64,000 bases of DNA from Locusta migratoria (GCA_026315105.1 CM048746.1:352192548-352256547); one strand, 5' to 3'; positions 31,996 through 42,823 are shown, counted from the first letter of the stretch. The notes: generated from the sequence alone by a model not told the origin. Translations and numbers: made by a program.

Positions 31996-33461
31996 TTGAC
32001 TCTGTCCGTCGTATGTTGTTGTAGGGCTTGAAGTGATGTATGTAGTGTATATTATATTTCGTGTGTATTGTCTGTACTGATTTGCTGCCAAAATATTCCT
32101 AAAGTGTGTTCAGCATTTAAATGTACAAATAGAAGTTATAAAACGACAAGTACTTCGTGCAAGAACACAATATGTTTTGCCTTCTTCGATCTCAGTCTGT
32201 ATATACTCAAAACAAAGTTCCTAATTAATGGCACTTAGCTGCCCCAAGAGTGAAGCTTCAGATGACCTATCCTGCAATTCCCTTGAAATACACACCATAA
32301 ATAAACAATCAGTTTTATACCTAGTACTGATGTGTCTTTGAGATATTTCTTCTTTTTTTCCTCCTGTGTTTGATGAAACCACACTTTTGAGTGTCTATAC
32401 CTTCTTCAAAAATATTTTCGTTAGTTGTTGAAAATACTTGATGAAGTATGGCTGATATGTAACCAATGGAAAGTGTGGAAGCAGTAGTGAAAGCCAGAAT
32501 TTTTTCACTTGCAAATGTTTGTGTTCTTTGCAAAAATATATGTACTTATTCCAGAGTGGCAATATCGAAAGTTATGAATGATACGTTCTTTCAGTATGCA
32601 ATGTTCTTGTCGCAGCTGACCCAGGAGCATTCATCACTTTCGTCTTTGAACTCAAATTTCACGTACCAAACATTACTTGTTTCAGCATACCAACAAGGAA
32701 AGTCATTAATGACACCTTCTTTCGACATTGACTGCTTTAGTGCCAGATGACGCATTTTTAAATGCAGTGTTTTGTTGTCACTTTCGTCTTTGTACTTAAA
32801 TGTCGTCCACCAATGATCACAATCAAACTCTTTGAGAGCAATTTTCCCAGTAAGTTTGTAGACTTAAGACGTTTAGTAAGAACAAGATAAATGTATACTA
32901 GACTTTACGAAAGCCGTTGTACCAACATATTAACAACAGATGCAAATCCATGGTGATGGTTGTTCGTCATAATAATTTCCCTTTACTGTAGGTTTCGCTG
33001 CTCCTTTAGTACATGCACCTGCATTAAAAATAACACAAATATTTTCATTGCGGATATTGTTATTTCAAATCTAAGCTAACAGTTATACTGCGAACAGGAA
33101 CTGTATTACTGACAGGGTCGTGTTATTTACATACCACATTTTTAGGAAATACACTACCAGGCTCGTCAATTCACAGTTTCGATGAAGTCTGACGCAACTT
33201 GATGCAGATCGTATTAAATAGTCACTCTTTATTTAAAACGTTGAACTGTAAATAGCTAAAATTGTCGAGCAGGTGTGACATACCAGCTGTCAGCTAGTAA
33301 CCAAAATAACATTTCAATTTGTCTTAATCATTCGGACCTATCGCCACGTAATGAAATTGAAGCTCTTTGATTTAAACTTACATTCATTTGATGAGCTTGT
33401 TCTACTGAAGTCATTCTGTATCTTTAGTTACTTTGTCTACTCTTCTTTCCACTCCACGCAT
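31996..33461. other. Gene-free AT-rich stretch
   Basis: No coding, tRNA-like or terminal-repeat feature is recognised. The 94-codon frame at 32466-32750 has no motif. Confidence 0.4.
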
Positions 33462-33545
33462 TGAGGTGGCGCGGTGTTAACGCACTGGACTCACATTGCG
33501 GAGCACGGAGCTTCAAACCAGTCTCCGGCCATCCAGGTTTAAGAT
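33462..33545 (+). mobile_element. SINE-5 head fragment
   Basis: It contains TGGCGCGGTGTTAACGCACT and GGACTCACATTGCGGAGCAC, a weak B box (GCTTCAAACCAGTC) and GGCCATCCAGGTTTAAGATTT. It matches the SINE-5 copy at 42.37-42.82 kb, which reads CACACTGGACTCGCATTCGG and CAGCCATCCAGATTTAGGTT. The body is lost where the Tc1-like element begins. Confidence 0.7.
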
Positions 33546-33554
33546 TTCTTTGCT

Positions 33555-34330
33555 CGGCCACCATTATCCAGAAGTTTAGCATTGGTGAGAGATCTGGAGA
33601 ATGTGCTGGCCAAGGCGGCAGTCGAACATTTTTCGTATCCAGAAAGGCCCGTACAGGACCTGCAACGAGCGGTCGTGCATTATCCTTCTGAAATGTAGGG
33701 TTTCACAGGGATCGAATGAAGGTAGAGCTATGGGTCGTAACACATCTCAAATGTAACGGCCACTGTTCAAAGTACTGTCGATGCGAATCAAGAGGTAGCC
33801 AAGACGTGTAACCATTGGCACCGCATACCATCACGCCGGGTGATACGCCAGTATGGCGATGACCAATACACACTTCCAATGTGCGTTCACCGCGATGTTG
33901 CCAAACGTGGATGAGACCATCATGATGCTGAAAAGAGAACCTGGGTTCATCCGAAGAAATGACGTCTTGCCTTTCGTGCACCCAGGTTCGTCGCTGCATA
34001 CACCATTGCAGGCGATCTTGTCTGTGATGCAACGTCAAGGGTAACCGCAGCCATGGTCTCCGTGCAGATAGTCCATGCTGCTGGAAACGTCATCGAACAT
34101 CGAATTGTTGTCTTTCAAACGTCCCCATCTGTTGACATAGGGATCGAGACGTGTCTGCACGATCGCCTGATTCCATATTCTGCTAACAGTCATTGGATGG
34201 CGACCAACGCGCAATGTCGCGATACGATAAACCGGAATTGCGATAGGCTGCAATCCGACCTTTATCGGAAACGTGATGGTATGCATTTCTCCTCCTTACA
34301 CGAGGCATCACAACAACGTTTCACCAGGCA
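33555..34330 (-). pseudogene. Tc1-like transposase, inactivated
   Basis: A DDE transposase of the Tc1 type that would cut and paste its element at TA sites. On the minus strand: part of the helix-turn-helix region (near 34280-34050), LQWCMQRRTWVHERQDVIS followed by SDEPRF (first catalytic Asp, near 33950), HTGVSPGVMVCGANGYTSWL, FQKDNARPLVAGPVRAFLDT (second Asp, near 33680), and VRLPPWPAHSPDLSPMLNFW (near 33600). In Tc1 relatives that last block reads SPIENVW or SPIEHVW; here the catalytic Glu position is Leu. Frame shifts occur near 34035 and 33700. No terminal inverted repeats were found. Confidence 0.8.
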
Positions 34331-34811
34331 ACGCCGGTCAACTGCTGTTTGTGTTTGAGAAATCGGTTGGGAACTTTCCCCTTGTCAGCATGTTGTAGGT
34401 GTCGCCACCGGCGCCAACCTTGTGTGAATGCTCTGAAAAGCTAATCATTTTTATATCACACCATCATCTTCCTGTTTAAATTTCGCTTCTGTAGCACGTC
34501 ATCTTCGTGGTGTAGCAATTTTAATGACCAGGAGTGTAGTTTCTAGACAACGTTAACTCTGCAGGTACAGACGGATGGTAGCTCTAAACTTTAATTTTTT
34601 TATATTTTTTTATTTTTTTATTTTTGAAATATCGACTTCAGTGTTGTTATCTTTGATTCTTTGAAGCAAAGAAATAGGTACCTCTCAGGCTGTAATAGGC
34701 AAAATTAAACGATAAGGTCGAAATGCGTTATTTGAGGTGCTATAAAATTGTTACAAGTTAATTTTCAACTAGGAATTCAGGAAAAGAACAGGTTATAACC
34801 CAAAGATTCTC
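34331..34811. other. Gene-free stretch
   Basis: It contains a T-rich low-complexity run (about 34595-34628). The first part may be the 5' flank of the Tc1-like element. Confidence 0.4.
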
Positions 34812-34925
34812 AGTCTAATGATTAGTGGAGTATTTAAGTGGATGTAGAATTGCCATTCGCTGGACCAAGCATCGTCGCGCTGCATATTCTCCTGCGTCTA
34901 TGTACATGGCCGTGAACACTGTACA
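34812..34925 (-). pseudogene. Short CR1-like LINE fragment
   Basis: On the minus strand it reads approximately QENMQRDDAWSSEWQF, matching LQRIDAWSREWQL of the copy at 28.7 kb. Only about 100 bp remain, followed by a GC-rich patch. Confidence 0.55.
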
Positions 34926-35739
34926 GAGAAGCCCCCCTAAACCTCTTTCCTACGCTCCCGTCGTAGTTCCGTAAGATGCCACCAGATGTCAGGCGGTTCC
35001 TTGGCTTAGTACCTGTAGACCACAGTAGAGGCGCTTCTGAAGGTGCAGGCATCAGGGGGTAGCGTGGAGGGGAGGCTGAGGGGTAAGCTCGTGCCGCCTG
35101 CCACGAGGCTACGGCTGTGTCCGGCGTGCCTGCGTTTGAGGGGGAAGTGGTGGTGGGGATAGTCGCTACCTGCCGCCTGCTCTGGTCAGTTTTAAAGGGC
35201 TGATTCTGAGCGCAGCGCCATCAAGGGTCATCTTTCGGAACTGCTGGTAACCCTCCCTCCCCGCACCCATGAGCGTGTGACCGGGCCCTTACGGAGGTTT
35301 CCTGTCTGTACATTTTTGTCTGTGACGGCGGGAAGCTTGTGCCGTGGCACTGGATCCTGTGCCGGCCGGCTGTTGTGACGGGTGGGCAGAGCCGCAGCCG
35401 CGGCTACCTGTTGCGACTGCAAAGCAAACAGGCTGCGGGCGGCCGCTGCCCTCCGGCCGGGAATCAAAGTTTCAGCCGCCGCCGCCGCCGCTACCTGACA
35501 ACAGGCTCCACTGACGGCCAGCACCCGTCTGTTAGCCCTCCAGAGGTCACTGACAAACACACTGCGTGTCCCTGAAGGGATGGCGAGTATTCAGAAATGG
35601 GACAGGAACGGTCATTCAGTGCCCAAAAAATTAGTCAACATGAGCCCCATGTCGTATACATTAAGCTCTAAATTATTTGATAATCGGAAACTTTTTTTTG
35701 GCCCACTTTAGGTTACGGTAGTAACACTAACTGTGGGCC
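34926..35739. other. GC-rich patch
   Basis: The core, about 34930-35580, is CpG-rich and includes a (CCG)n stretch at about 35475-35495. Open frames up to 110 codons lie on both strands, with none recognised. The last 150 bp are AT-rich. The nature of the patch is unknown. Confidence 0.4.
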
Positions 35740-35749
35740 TTTGCGTTCA

Positions 35750-35944
35750 GCCAGCCGCGGTGGCCGAGGGGACTGAGGCGCTCCAGTCACGGTCTGCACG
35801 GCCACTAGGGTCGGGGGTTCGAATCCCCCCTGGGGCATGGATATTTGTGCCGTCCTTAGTATTAGCTAGTTGGTAAGTAGTTTGTAAGCTTAGAGACTGA
35901 TGAACCCGTAGTTAAGTCCCATAAGTTCTACAAATATTTGAAAA
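35750..35944 (+). mobile_element. SINE-1, full length, with target-site duplication
   Basis: 195 bp between exact 10-bp direct repeats TTTGCGTTCA (35740-35749 and 35945-35954). The head reads CCAGCCGCGGTGGCCGAGGG, the B-box region GGGGGTTCGAATCCCCCC, the body GAGACTGATGAACCCGTAG and the 3' end CTACAAATATTTGAAAA. Confidence 0.95.
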
Positions 35945-35984
35945 TTTGCGTTCAACTATTTACAGATCGAAATTTAAATGAAAA

Positions 35985-36960
35985 TAAGCCTTAACCGTTC
36001 ATATGACACGAAAACTGAATAGATGAATCTGTAGATGAGAAATTCCTCTACAACTTTGCAACTTTGCTGTCTTATGTTTTTTTTTTTTTTTTTTTTTTCA
36101 AATATCGTATCGTTTCAGAGATATTTGCAAAAATAACGGCGATTTTGGGATGTCTGTCTGGCTGGCTGTCCGTAACATGTCTCACTTTTTAAGTCGAACA
36201 GTTGAACCAATCAGCACCTAATTTTACAGACATACTTGTAAGCCAGAACCTCCCTTTTTCAAAATTTTCTGACAAAAAATACGTCAGTTACACTAAAAAA
36301 AGCTGTTTGTAATGCAATTGTAATTGCTAACGAACCGGTCATCTTCAAATGTTTGTATAGCTTATGGGGCTTAACTACGGGATCATCAGTCCCTAAACTT
36401 ACAAACTACTTATCAACTAGCTTATCCTAAGGACGGCACAAATATCCATGCCCGAGGGGGATTCGAACCCACGACCGTAGTGGCGGTGCAGACCGTGACT
36501 GGAGCGCCTCAGTCTCCTCGGCCACCACGGCCGGCAACCGTTCATCTGCCACAGAAATTGAATAACAGAATTTGTAGAGGATAAAATTCTCTACAACTTC
36601 GCTCTCTTATGTTTTTTTCAAATCTTGCATCGATGCAGAGATATTTGTAAAAATAACGGGTTCCCACTTTTTAGGACGAACCGTTCAATGGATCGGCACT
36701 AAATTTAACCAATATAATTGTTGGCCGCCAGAGACCAGAACCTGGGTTTTTCAAATATTTCTGACAAAAACTACGTTAGTAACACCAAAAAAATCGTTTG
36801 TAATATAATTTTAATTGAAAATTAACCACTCATCTGACACGAAAATTGAATAACCGAATTTCTAGAGGAGAAAATTCTCTACAACTTTGCTCTATTATAT
36901 TTTTTTCATATCTCGTATCTTTTGAGAGATATTTTCAAAAATAACGGCGATCTGACACCG
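35985..36960. repeat. Three-unit tandem repeat (~290-355 bp units) split by a SINE
   Basis: Units begin near 35993 (CGTTCATATGACACGAAAAC), 36538 (CCGTTCATCTGCCACAGAAA) and 36826 (CCACTCATCTGACACGAAAA). Each has CTCTACAACTTTGC-like text, a T run, GAGATATTTGCAAAAATAAC and, in the first two, CACTTTTTAAGTCGAAC-like and TTTCTGACAAAAA phrases. The third unit stops near 36955. The second-to-third spacing is about 288 bp; the first unit is longer even after removing the SINE. No coding sequence. Confidence 0.75.
36344..36535 (-). mobile_element. SINE-1, full length, with target-site duplication
   Basis: 192 bp, minus orientation, between AACCGGTCATC (36333-36343) and AACCGTTCATC (36536-36546), an 11-bp direct repeat with one mismatch. 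The target is the start of the second tandem unit. Confidence 0.9.
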
Positions 36961-37549
36961 TCCATTGATTTTACGAAAACCAGCCTTTCGCAGATATCAC
37001 GTGACATTCGACGCCCAGAACTCTCTCTGGCATATGCCATCTTGCGTTGCGTATATGATGATTCTCTTATTATAACTTACACGTTGTTATTTCCAAGTAA
37101 CGACGCACTGAAGAATTAACAAAAACACGTGGTTCTTCATACGATAAATGAAAATCTGGTATCTAAAAATACCATTTTAACATCAGTTAACAACTAACAT
37201 AAATAGTACAAAATAAAGAACAAACTTCGTAACTGCTCGCCGTAGTGTAGTGGGCAGCGCGTTGGTTTGTAAAGCAAATTGGTAGTGTTTCGGAACAAGC
37301 CACTACCAAAAATTTTTTTCTCATTGTTTCCTAAAAGGGTTACGTGTTGGGTTCATAGATATTACCACAATAGTATAGTCGTAATCATATCACTATAATT
37401 TTTTATTATTTTTGTCCGAAATATTTGCGAAAAATAACATATCTACAGTGGGCCGTAAAACACGACAGTGCGATTTTTTAAACCGAACAAGTGTAATAGC
37501 ACTTAAAGTATGCATTTTGACGCCATGTGTCTTGCATAATTGTTTCATT
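36961..37549. other. AT-rich gap with a weak tRNA-like stretch
   Basis: CGTAGTGTAGTGGGCAGCGC and GTTGGTTTGTAAAGCAAATT (about 37242-37283) resemble the D and anticodon arms of a tRNA, but the B box is degenerate. Otherwise nothing is recognised. The 65-codon frame at 36922-37119 is not called. Confidence 0.35.
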
Positions 37550-37715
37550 ATTCCCTTAAGTAGTTGCGTCGGGTCAAAATGACCCGAGAGAATTTTGATT
37601 TGTTAACTTTCTGTCGCACATATCACTCTGAAAGTTGTGATGGACATGTATTTGATGGTAGTATGTGTGCATCATAAGTTATATATATATATAGCAAAAC
37701 AAAATTAAGGGTTAA
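37550..37715. mobile_element. Possible TTAA-type MITE (weak)
   Basis: The left end TTCCCTTAAGTAGTTG and the right end CAAAATTAAGGGTTAA are loosely inverted, and the right one ends in TTAA. A palindrome GGGTCAAAATGACCC lies inside the left end. A (TA)n run is near the right end. The evidence is much weaker than for the element at 44.4 kb. Confidence 0.3.
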
Positions 37716-38545
37716 GTAACAGATCACAGTACGTTGTCCTCGATGACGAGTGTTCGTCAGAGACTAGGGAATCGTCTGCGGTGTCTCAGGGAAGTATGAT
37801 AGGACCGCTATTATTTTCTATCTATATAAATGATCTGACAGACTGAGTGAGTTGCAATCTGCGGCTGTTTGCAGATGATGCTCTGTGTACAGGAGCGTGT
37901 CGTCTTTGAATGACTATAGTAGGATGCACGATGACTTGGACCAAATTTCTAGGTGGTGTGAAAAATTGCAACTAGCGCTACTTGTAGAAAAATGTAAAAT
38001 GATGCAGACGAATAAGAGAAACAATCCCGTAATTTACGAATAGGACATTAGTAGTGTGCTTTTTCACAGAGTCGCGTCAATTAAATATCTAGACGTAAAG
38101 TTTCACAGCAGTGTGAAATGGAACGAGCGTCTTTGAATATTGCTGAAGTGTTTGGGATCCCCACCAGATCGGTTTAAAGGAAGAGATAGAGGAAATTCAA
38201 AGGCGGGCGGCTATGTTTGTAGCCGGTAGATTCAATCAATGCGCGAGTGTTATTGAAATGGTTAGGGGACTCAAATGGGAATTATTTGAGGTAAACAGAC
38301 GTTCTATTCCATAAACACCGTTGAACACTGCAGATCTATTCACGGCTGCCAACCTACATTTCGCGTAAAAAACAAAAAGGAAAGTTAAGAGAGATTAGGG
38401 CGTGCACGGATGCATTCACGCATTCGTTTTATTCTCGTTCTGTATGAGAGTGGAACTGAAAAGCTAGTAACTTGTATTGGCATAGAGTACCCTTCCCCAC
38501 GCACCTTTGGGTGGATTGCGAAGTAAGTGTGTAGAAGTAGATATA
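37716..38545 (+). pseudogene. CR1-like LINE, decayed 3' half
   Basis: It contains CGCTATTATTTTCTATCTAT (IGPLLFSIYINDL), GCGGCTGTTTGCAGATGATG (RLFADD), AAATTTCTAGGTGGTGTG, then CAGATCGGTTTAAAGGAAGA and CCACGCACCTTTGGGTGGAT near the 3' end with a GTAGAAGTAGATA tail. Segments are missing (for example after GTGTGAAATGGAACGAGC near 38130), and stops are frequent. It is more decayed than the copy at 11.6 kb. Confidence 0.8.
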
Positions 38546-38779
38546 TCCGAACACTGGCTATTACTCTAAGGAAACCCTGTCTCCTACAGAAATGAAATTA
38601 ACTATTGGTTGTACGATGTGGTGTGTCATATAGAAAAAGTACAGTTATAAGACACTCGTCACTTTATATAGCAGAAAAGAATCGATTCTACAGGTATTAA
38701 TGCATTCCGAATAGATTCTCTGACGCATTTGACTACCGTTTTATGTTTCTGAGACGTTAGACTTGAGATGCCAGAGAAC

Positions 38780-38945
38780 AAGGGTACGGCCGTGTGGTCT
38801 AAGGTGCCTTGACACGAATTGCGATACCGCTCCACGTAGGAGGTTCCATTCCTCCTTCTGGCATCAGAGAGAGTGTTGTTCGTAGCATAAGTTAATGTGT
38901 TAGTCTAGGGAACGCCGTCCTCAGGAGGTTGGTCCCTTAATTTTA
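38780..38945 (+). mobile_element. SINE-2-like copy, degenerate
   Basis: GTACGGCCGTGTGGTCTAAG, GTAGGAGGTTCCATTCCTCC (B box decayed), GGCATCAGAGAGAGTGTTG, then GTTAGTCTAGGGAACGCCGT. It resembles SINE-2 in the head but lacks a clear 3' end. Confidence 0.55.
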
Positions 38946-39554
38946 TTGATATTTCAACAACGCGAGAGAAACTGTGTGAATATTACAATGATCTTTCAAC
39001 AATTTGCCTTCAGACCTAGTTTCGTGTCCAGCTACCATTTGTCGGCACTGTATATACTTTCCAGAAACGTATCCTACATTACAAAGTGTAAAATGTCTAA
39101 TCGTTTACCAATATATTTATAACTACAGTTTTAAACATGGCTGTGCAGGCAGAAACCGTACAGAAATGTTAAGTCGGTGGATCACAACCCACAGGTTGCG
39201 CTTGTTGGATGGTAATATTCAACATTCTTACGATACTTGCTAGGGATGTCTTCATCAGAAAAACTGAAAAATGCTTAAATTGAATTACAGATCGATATTA
39301 ATAAACTTAATATACCGGACTACCCAAATATAAATGAAATCTCAAGACTACAGCGTTCTCGCTATATGAAATTACTTGCTAATTTCCAGTGTTGAGTGAC
39401 ATCCTACCACCATGTGCCACTAGTACTTGTAACCCGCCCGAGAATACCTAAAGATACTAGGTAACCATCAGCTGCTACTGGTAAACGATGTAGTCCATGC
39501 AGAACAGAGAAGTCTGAGTCAAAGACATCCTGCCTTGCCTACAGCCAAGGCCCT
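38946..39554. other. Gene-free stretch
   Basis: No recognised feature. The last part may be upstream LINE sequence. Confidence 0.4.
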
Positions 39555-39835
39555 TTCGGAATGTAACCTCAATGTCCTCTCGTCATGGACTGAACATTAG
39601 TGTCAAAGCAGCCTTGAATCGGGGAGAAGCCACCGGCATTCCACCAGCCTCGCACTGTGTGAACAACCCTTAACCGAATCCGCACTGGACTCGAGACGTG
39701 TGCAATCGCGATTCATTAAGGGGTAAAACCCTCTCCACAGGATGTGACTGTATCGTGGAGAGGAAGACTGTGCGACACCTGTGGCAGGACTGCAGAATCG
39801 GTGCAGACCGTGGCACACTCTGTGACTTTATGTGG
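39555..39835 (+). pseudogene. LINE ORF2 C-terminal zinc-finger fragment
   Basis: One frame gives GCDCIVERKTVRHLWQDCRI followed by GADRGTLCDFMWD and a stop near 39838. The CxC..H..C spacing and the NGDLCEFL-like end resemble the C-terminus of some arthropod LINE polyproteins. Upstream text in shifting frames is compatible with the RxxWxxLNRFRT region but decayed. AATAAATAAATGAAAT near 39973 may be the element tail. The minus-strand frame covering the same bases has no motif. Clade not assigned. Confidence 0.5.
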
Positions 39836-39838
39836 GAC

Positions 39839-40706
39839 TAGTCATGATGTAGAATGTATAGGTGTTCATATGTAAATTAATAATCCAGAAAATTCTTATA
39901 GACAATTAAAGATTTCTATATTTTGTAACTTATGACACATGTGAAATTCTTATGTTTTCCATTGACATACGCTTAATAAATAAATGAAATACACTTCAAA
40001 GGATACCTAAAAATTAAAACAAATAAATTGGATTACAGCCAGTCTCAGAGATAATCGGAATACATATTGCCGGCACTCCGTTATGCGCTCCACGGGCAAT
40101 CAGTGCTGAAGCCTGAAAGGCGTATTTCAGTATATGGCTCGGAATTTACCAGATTATGTGTCGGTAATCATCACTTGACATCTCCCTGCTCTGCGACTGG
40201 AAGTGAACATTTTCCATCTTATACGACATGAAATGACTTTTCGTGATCTCCAGATACTGTCTATAACTATCACGGGATGCTGTAGAATACGGCTGCCCTT
40301 GTTTCGTCCTGTGTGTTTCAGGGTTACCTCACAGTCTTGACGCCGTTAGATCACACCTTATTTGTGTATACTTGAAATCCTTGACGTAGCAGGTACTAAG
40401 GTTAATGCTCGTTATTCTTACGAGTGTCAGCTCTCTCGCAATTCTGTCTCATAACGTAATGCGCTACTAGCAGGTCATTATTCTCTTACGGTGTGGCGCC
40501 CTTGAGAGAGCTACGGCAGAAGACAGACGCGGGCAGCAACTAAGACATGGAGCTGTTTCATCAGTCATCGTGAGCGTCACAGAGTCTCATTGTCACTGTC
40601 TTTATCATTGCCTATGGTAATAATTTTGGAAATGGGAAAACAGGTAGTGTGTCAGCCGTACAGCACTGTAATTTCCCAGGCGCTTGGCGCGTTCGGATAT
40701 ACAACG
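39839..40706. other. Gene-free stretch
   Basis: The first 150 bp probably are the 3' untranslated end of the preceding LINE. The rest shows no recognised feature. Confidence 0.4.
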
Positions 40707-41314
40707 TTTGACAAGAAAGTACGGTTAATAGTCCTGTAACATTAACGTAGATGATGCACTACAGTTACCTTACTTTTCTTCGAAATAGTCACGTCCCTTA
40801 ACTATAGTATGCACAGCTGAGCTCTGCGAGATATATCCTGGAAACTTTGCTTGAATTATTCTTTTGTGATTTTGTTCGAAAACGTCATTACGTTTCGATG
40901 TTTGTCAGGAATATCGTGATATACCTTTCCTTTCAAACGAGTTTGAGTCGAGGGAATAGGGAGAAGTCTGGAGATCCGGCGTGTATGGTGGATGTTCAAG
41001 TTGCACGACAACGCTCGCTCTCACACAGCCAATATCGTCAAACAGTTCCTGGCAAAAGAGGGGTGGTGCTACTGTAATATGCACAATACTGCCGCATCTC
41101 AATCCGCCAGATGTCTTCCTATTCCCTCGACTCAAACTCACTTCGGAAAATAAACTTTACGAGGATTTTGAACACCTTTCCAAAGTGTAAAGTTTCCAGG
41201 GCCTGTAGTGCAGAGCTCAGAGTTGCATATTTACGACGGAGAGTAAGGTACGCATAGTTCACACTTCATCTACATTTATGTTACAGGACTATTCCCCGAA
41301 ACGGTATTGTCCAA
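40707..41314 (+). mobile_element. Mariner-like element with long inverted termini
   Basis: The left end (TTTGACAAGAAAGTACGGTT, AGTCCTGTAACATTAACGTA, then GAGCTCTGCG and CCTGGAAACTTTGC near 40850) matches the reverse complement of the right end (about 41190-41314), where ATGTTACAGGACTATTCCCC, CAGAGCTCAGAG and AAAGTTTCCAGGGCC are visible. The inverted termini are about 120-140 bp with moderate divergence. Between them are two inverted pieces of mariner transposase. The termini and contents fit a Tc1/mariner-superfamily element reduced to a foldback form. Confidence 0.75.
40930..41185 (+). pseudogene. Mariner-like transposase remnants in inverted orientation
   Basis: On the plus strand LHDNARSHTANIVKQFLAKE (about 40999-41058) carries the second catalytic Asp; after a shift, NPPDVFLFPRLKLTSENKLY (about 41103-41162) matches the block after the third Asp. 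On the minus strand about 41000-40930 reads EHPPYTPDLQTSPYSLDSNS, a decayed version of that same third block. CCTATTCCCTCGACTCAAAC therefore occurs once on each strand. The first catalytic Asp and the DNA-binding domain are gone. Confidence 0.7.
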
Positions 41315-41529
41315 GGATTGTATGTAAATGCCGTTGCGAAGTGCGTTGCGATTAAAGTTAGTGGTTGAGATGAAATCAATTTAATCGCAATGAAAGATAC
41401 TGGATTTTATCAAGCTTTGTATAAAAGAGCACCAGTTTCATTCTAGTAGATTTGTTTTAATGGAACATTTGTTATCACCTTTCTGATAAAACTCTTTGTT
41501 CACAATTACAATTATACAAAGCCAAAAAC
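41315..41529. other. Short AT-rich gap
   Basis: Nothing recognised between the mariner-like element and the repeat A cluster. Confidence 0.4.
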
Positions 41530-42275
41530 TGGAACGTCCTGGCAGATTAAAATTGTGTGCCGGAACCGGGGCCGCGGTGGAGTAGACGAGCGGTCTAAAG
41601 CACCTCGCTGCGGAGCGCGCAGTTGCTCGCCGTCGGAGGTTCGAGTCTTCCCTGGGGCATGGGTGTGTGTGTTGTCCTTAAGTTAGTTTAACTTAGTTTA
41701 AGTAGTTTGTAAGTTACGGATAGGTTTACAAACATTTGAATTTCCGGAACCGGGATTCGAAACTGGGATCTTTGCCTTTCGCGGGCTAGCGCTCCACTGT
41801 CTGAGCTATCCCGTAATGTTTCACGGTCCATCATCACAACTTTACCTCTGCCAGTACCTTGCCTCCTATCCAAACTTCACAAAAGCTCTCCTGGGAATCT
41901 TGCAGGAGTAGCAGTCCTGGAATAAAGGATATACTGGAGACGTCGCTTAGTCATAGCCTAACGGATGTTACAGATTAAAATTTTCACTCTGCAGCAGAGT
42001 ATGCGCTGATATAAAACATCCTGGCAGATTAAAATTGTGTACCGATACCGGATTCAGACTTGCGATCTTGCCTTTCGTGGGCTAGCGCTATACCGTCTGA
42101 GCTATCCCGGCACGCTTCACGGTACGTCCTCACGACTAGGAGGGGAGTTACAGGCAGAAGTACAGTCGTGTGATGGACCGTGAGGCGTGCCGGGATAGCT
42201 CAGACGGTAGAGCGTTCGCCTGGGAAAGGCGAAGGTCTACCAGGAAGTTTCATATCAGCGCACTCTCCGCTGCAG
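41530..42275 (-). repeat. tRNA-related repeat A cluster, tandem plus inverted
   Basis: Copy 1 runs from AACGTCCTGGCAGATTAAAA at about 41531 (split by a SINE-2) to about 42005. Copy 2 restarts with CATCCTGGCAGATTAAAATT at about 42018 and is followed near 42138 by an inverted arm: GTACAGTCGTGTGATGGACC, GTGCCGGGATAGCTCAGACG, GTAGAGCGTTCGCCTGGGAA and AGTTTCATATCAGCGCACTC. The tRNA-like part, with a good A box (TAGCTCAGACGGTAGAGCG), therefore appears in both orientations. The same arrangement occurs at 8.7-9.0 kb. Confidence 0.75.
41571..41743 (+). mobile_element. SINE-2, full length, with target-site duplication
   Basis: 173 bp between exact 11-bp direct repeats CCGGAACCGGG (41560-41570 and 41744-41754). 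It starts GCCGCGGTGGAGTAGACGAG and has GGAGGTTCGAGTCTTCCCTG as B box, then TTAAGTAGTTTGTAAGTTAC and ACAAACATTTGAATTT. It lacks the GATGACCCCGTAGTTAAGTC segment of SINE-1. It sits inside the tRNA-like part of repeat A. Confidence 0.95.
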
Positions 42276-42371
42276 GGTGAAAATTTTGTTCATGCCAATA
42301 ACCATTCAAAATATTCAAATGTTTGTTAAGCTTATGGGACTTAACTGCGTGGCCATCAGTCCCTAAACTGA

Positions 42372-42823
42372 CGCGCAATGGTAACACACTGGACTCGCAT
42401 TCGGAAGGATGGTGGTTCAAATCCACCTCCAGCCATCCAGATTTAGGTTTTCCGTGATTTTCCTAAATCACTCCAGGAAAATGTCGGGATGGTTCCTTTG
42501 ACAGGGCACGGCCGATTTCCTTTCACTTCCTTATCCAAACATTCCGAGCGGCCGGCCGCGGTGGCCGAGGGGACTGAGGCGCTCCAGTCACGGTCTGCAC
42601 GGCCGCTGCGGTCGGGGGTTCGAATCCCCCCTCGGGCATGGATATTTGTGCCGTCCTAGTTCGTAAGTAGTTCATAAGTAGTTTGTAAGTTTAGGGACTG
42701 ATGACCCCGTAGTTAAGTCCCATAGACTATACAAACATTTGATTTGAACATTCCGAGCGTAGGCTCCGTCTCTAATGACTATGCAGTCGACGGGACGTTA
42801 AACTCCAATCTTCCTTTCTCCTT
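42372..42823 (+). mobile_element. SINE-5 copy (middle level of the nest)
   Basis: The tRNA-like head has GCAATGGTAACACACTGGAC and B box GGTGGTTCAAATCCACC. The body has CAGCCATCCAGATTTAGGTT, AAATGTCGGGATGGTTCCTT and GACAGGGCACGGCCGATTTC, and, after the inner SINE-1, GACGGGACGTTAAACTCCAA and TCTTCCTTTCTCCTT. Exact direct repeats CCTAAACTGA (42362-42371 and 42824-42833) show the insertion. Without the inner insertion it would be about 240 bp. Confidence 0.85.
42551..42746 (+). mobile_element. SINE-1, full length (innermost level of the nest)
   Basis: 196 bp between exact 13-bp direct repeats AACATTCCGAGCG (42538-42550 and 42747-42759). The head GCCGGCCGCGGTGGCCGAGG and B box GGGGGTTCGAATCCCCCC are intact, so this is the youngest layer. 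Confidence 0.95.
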
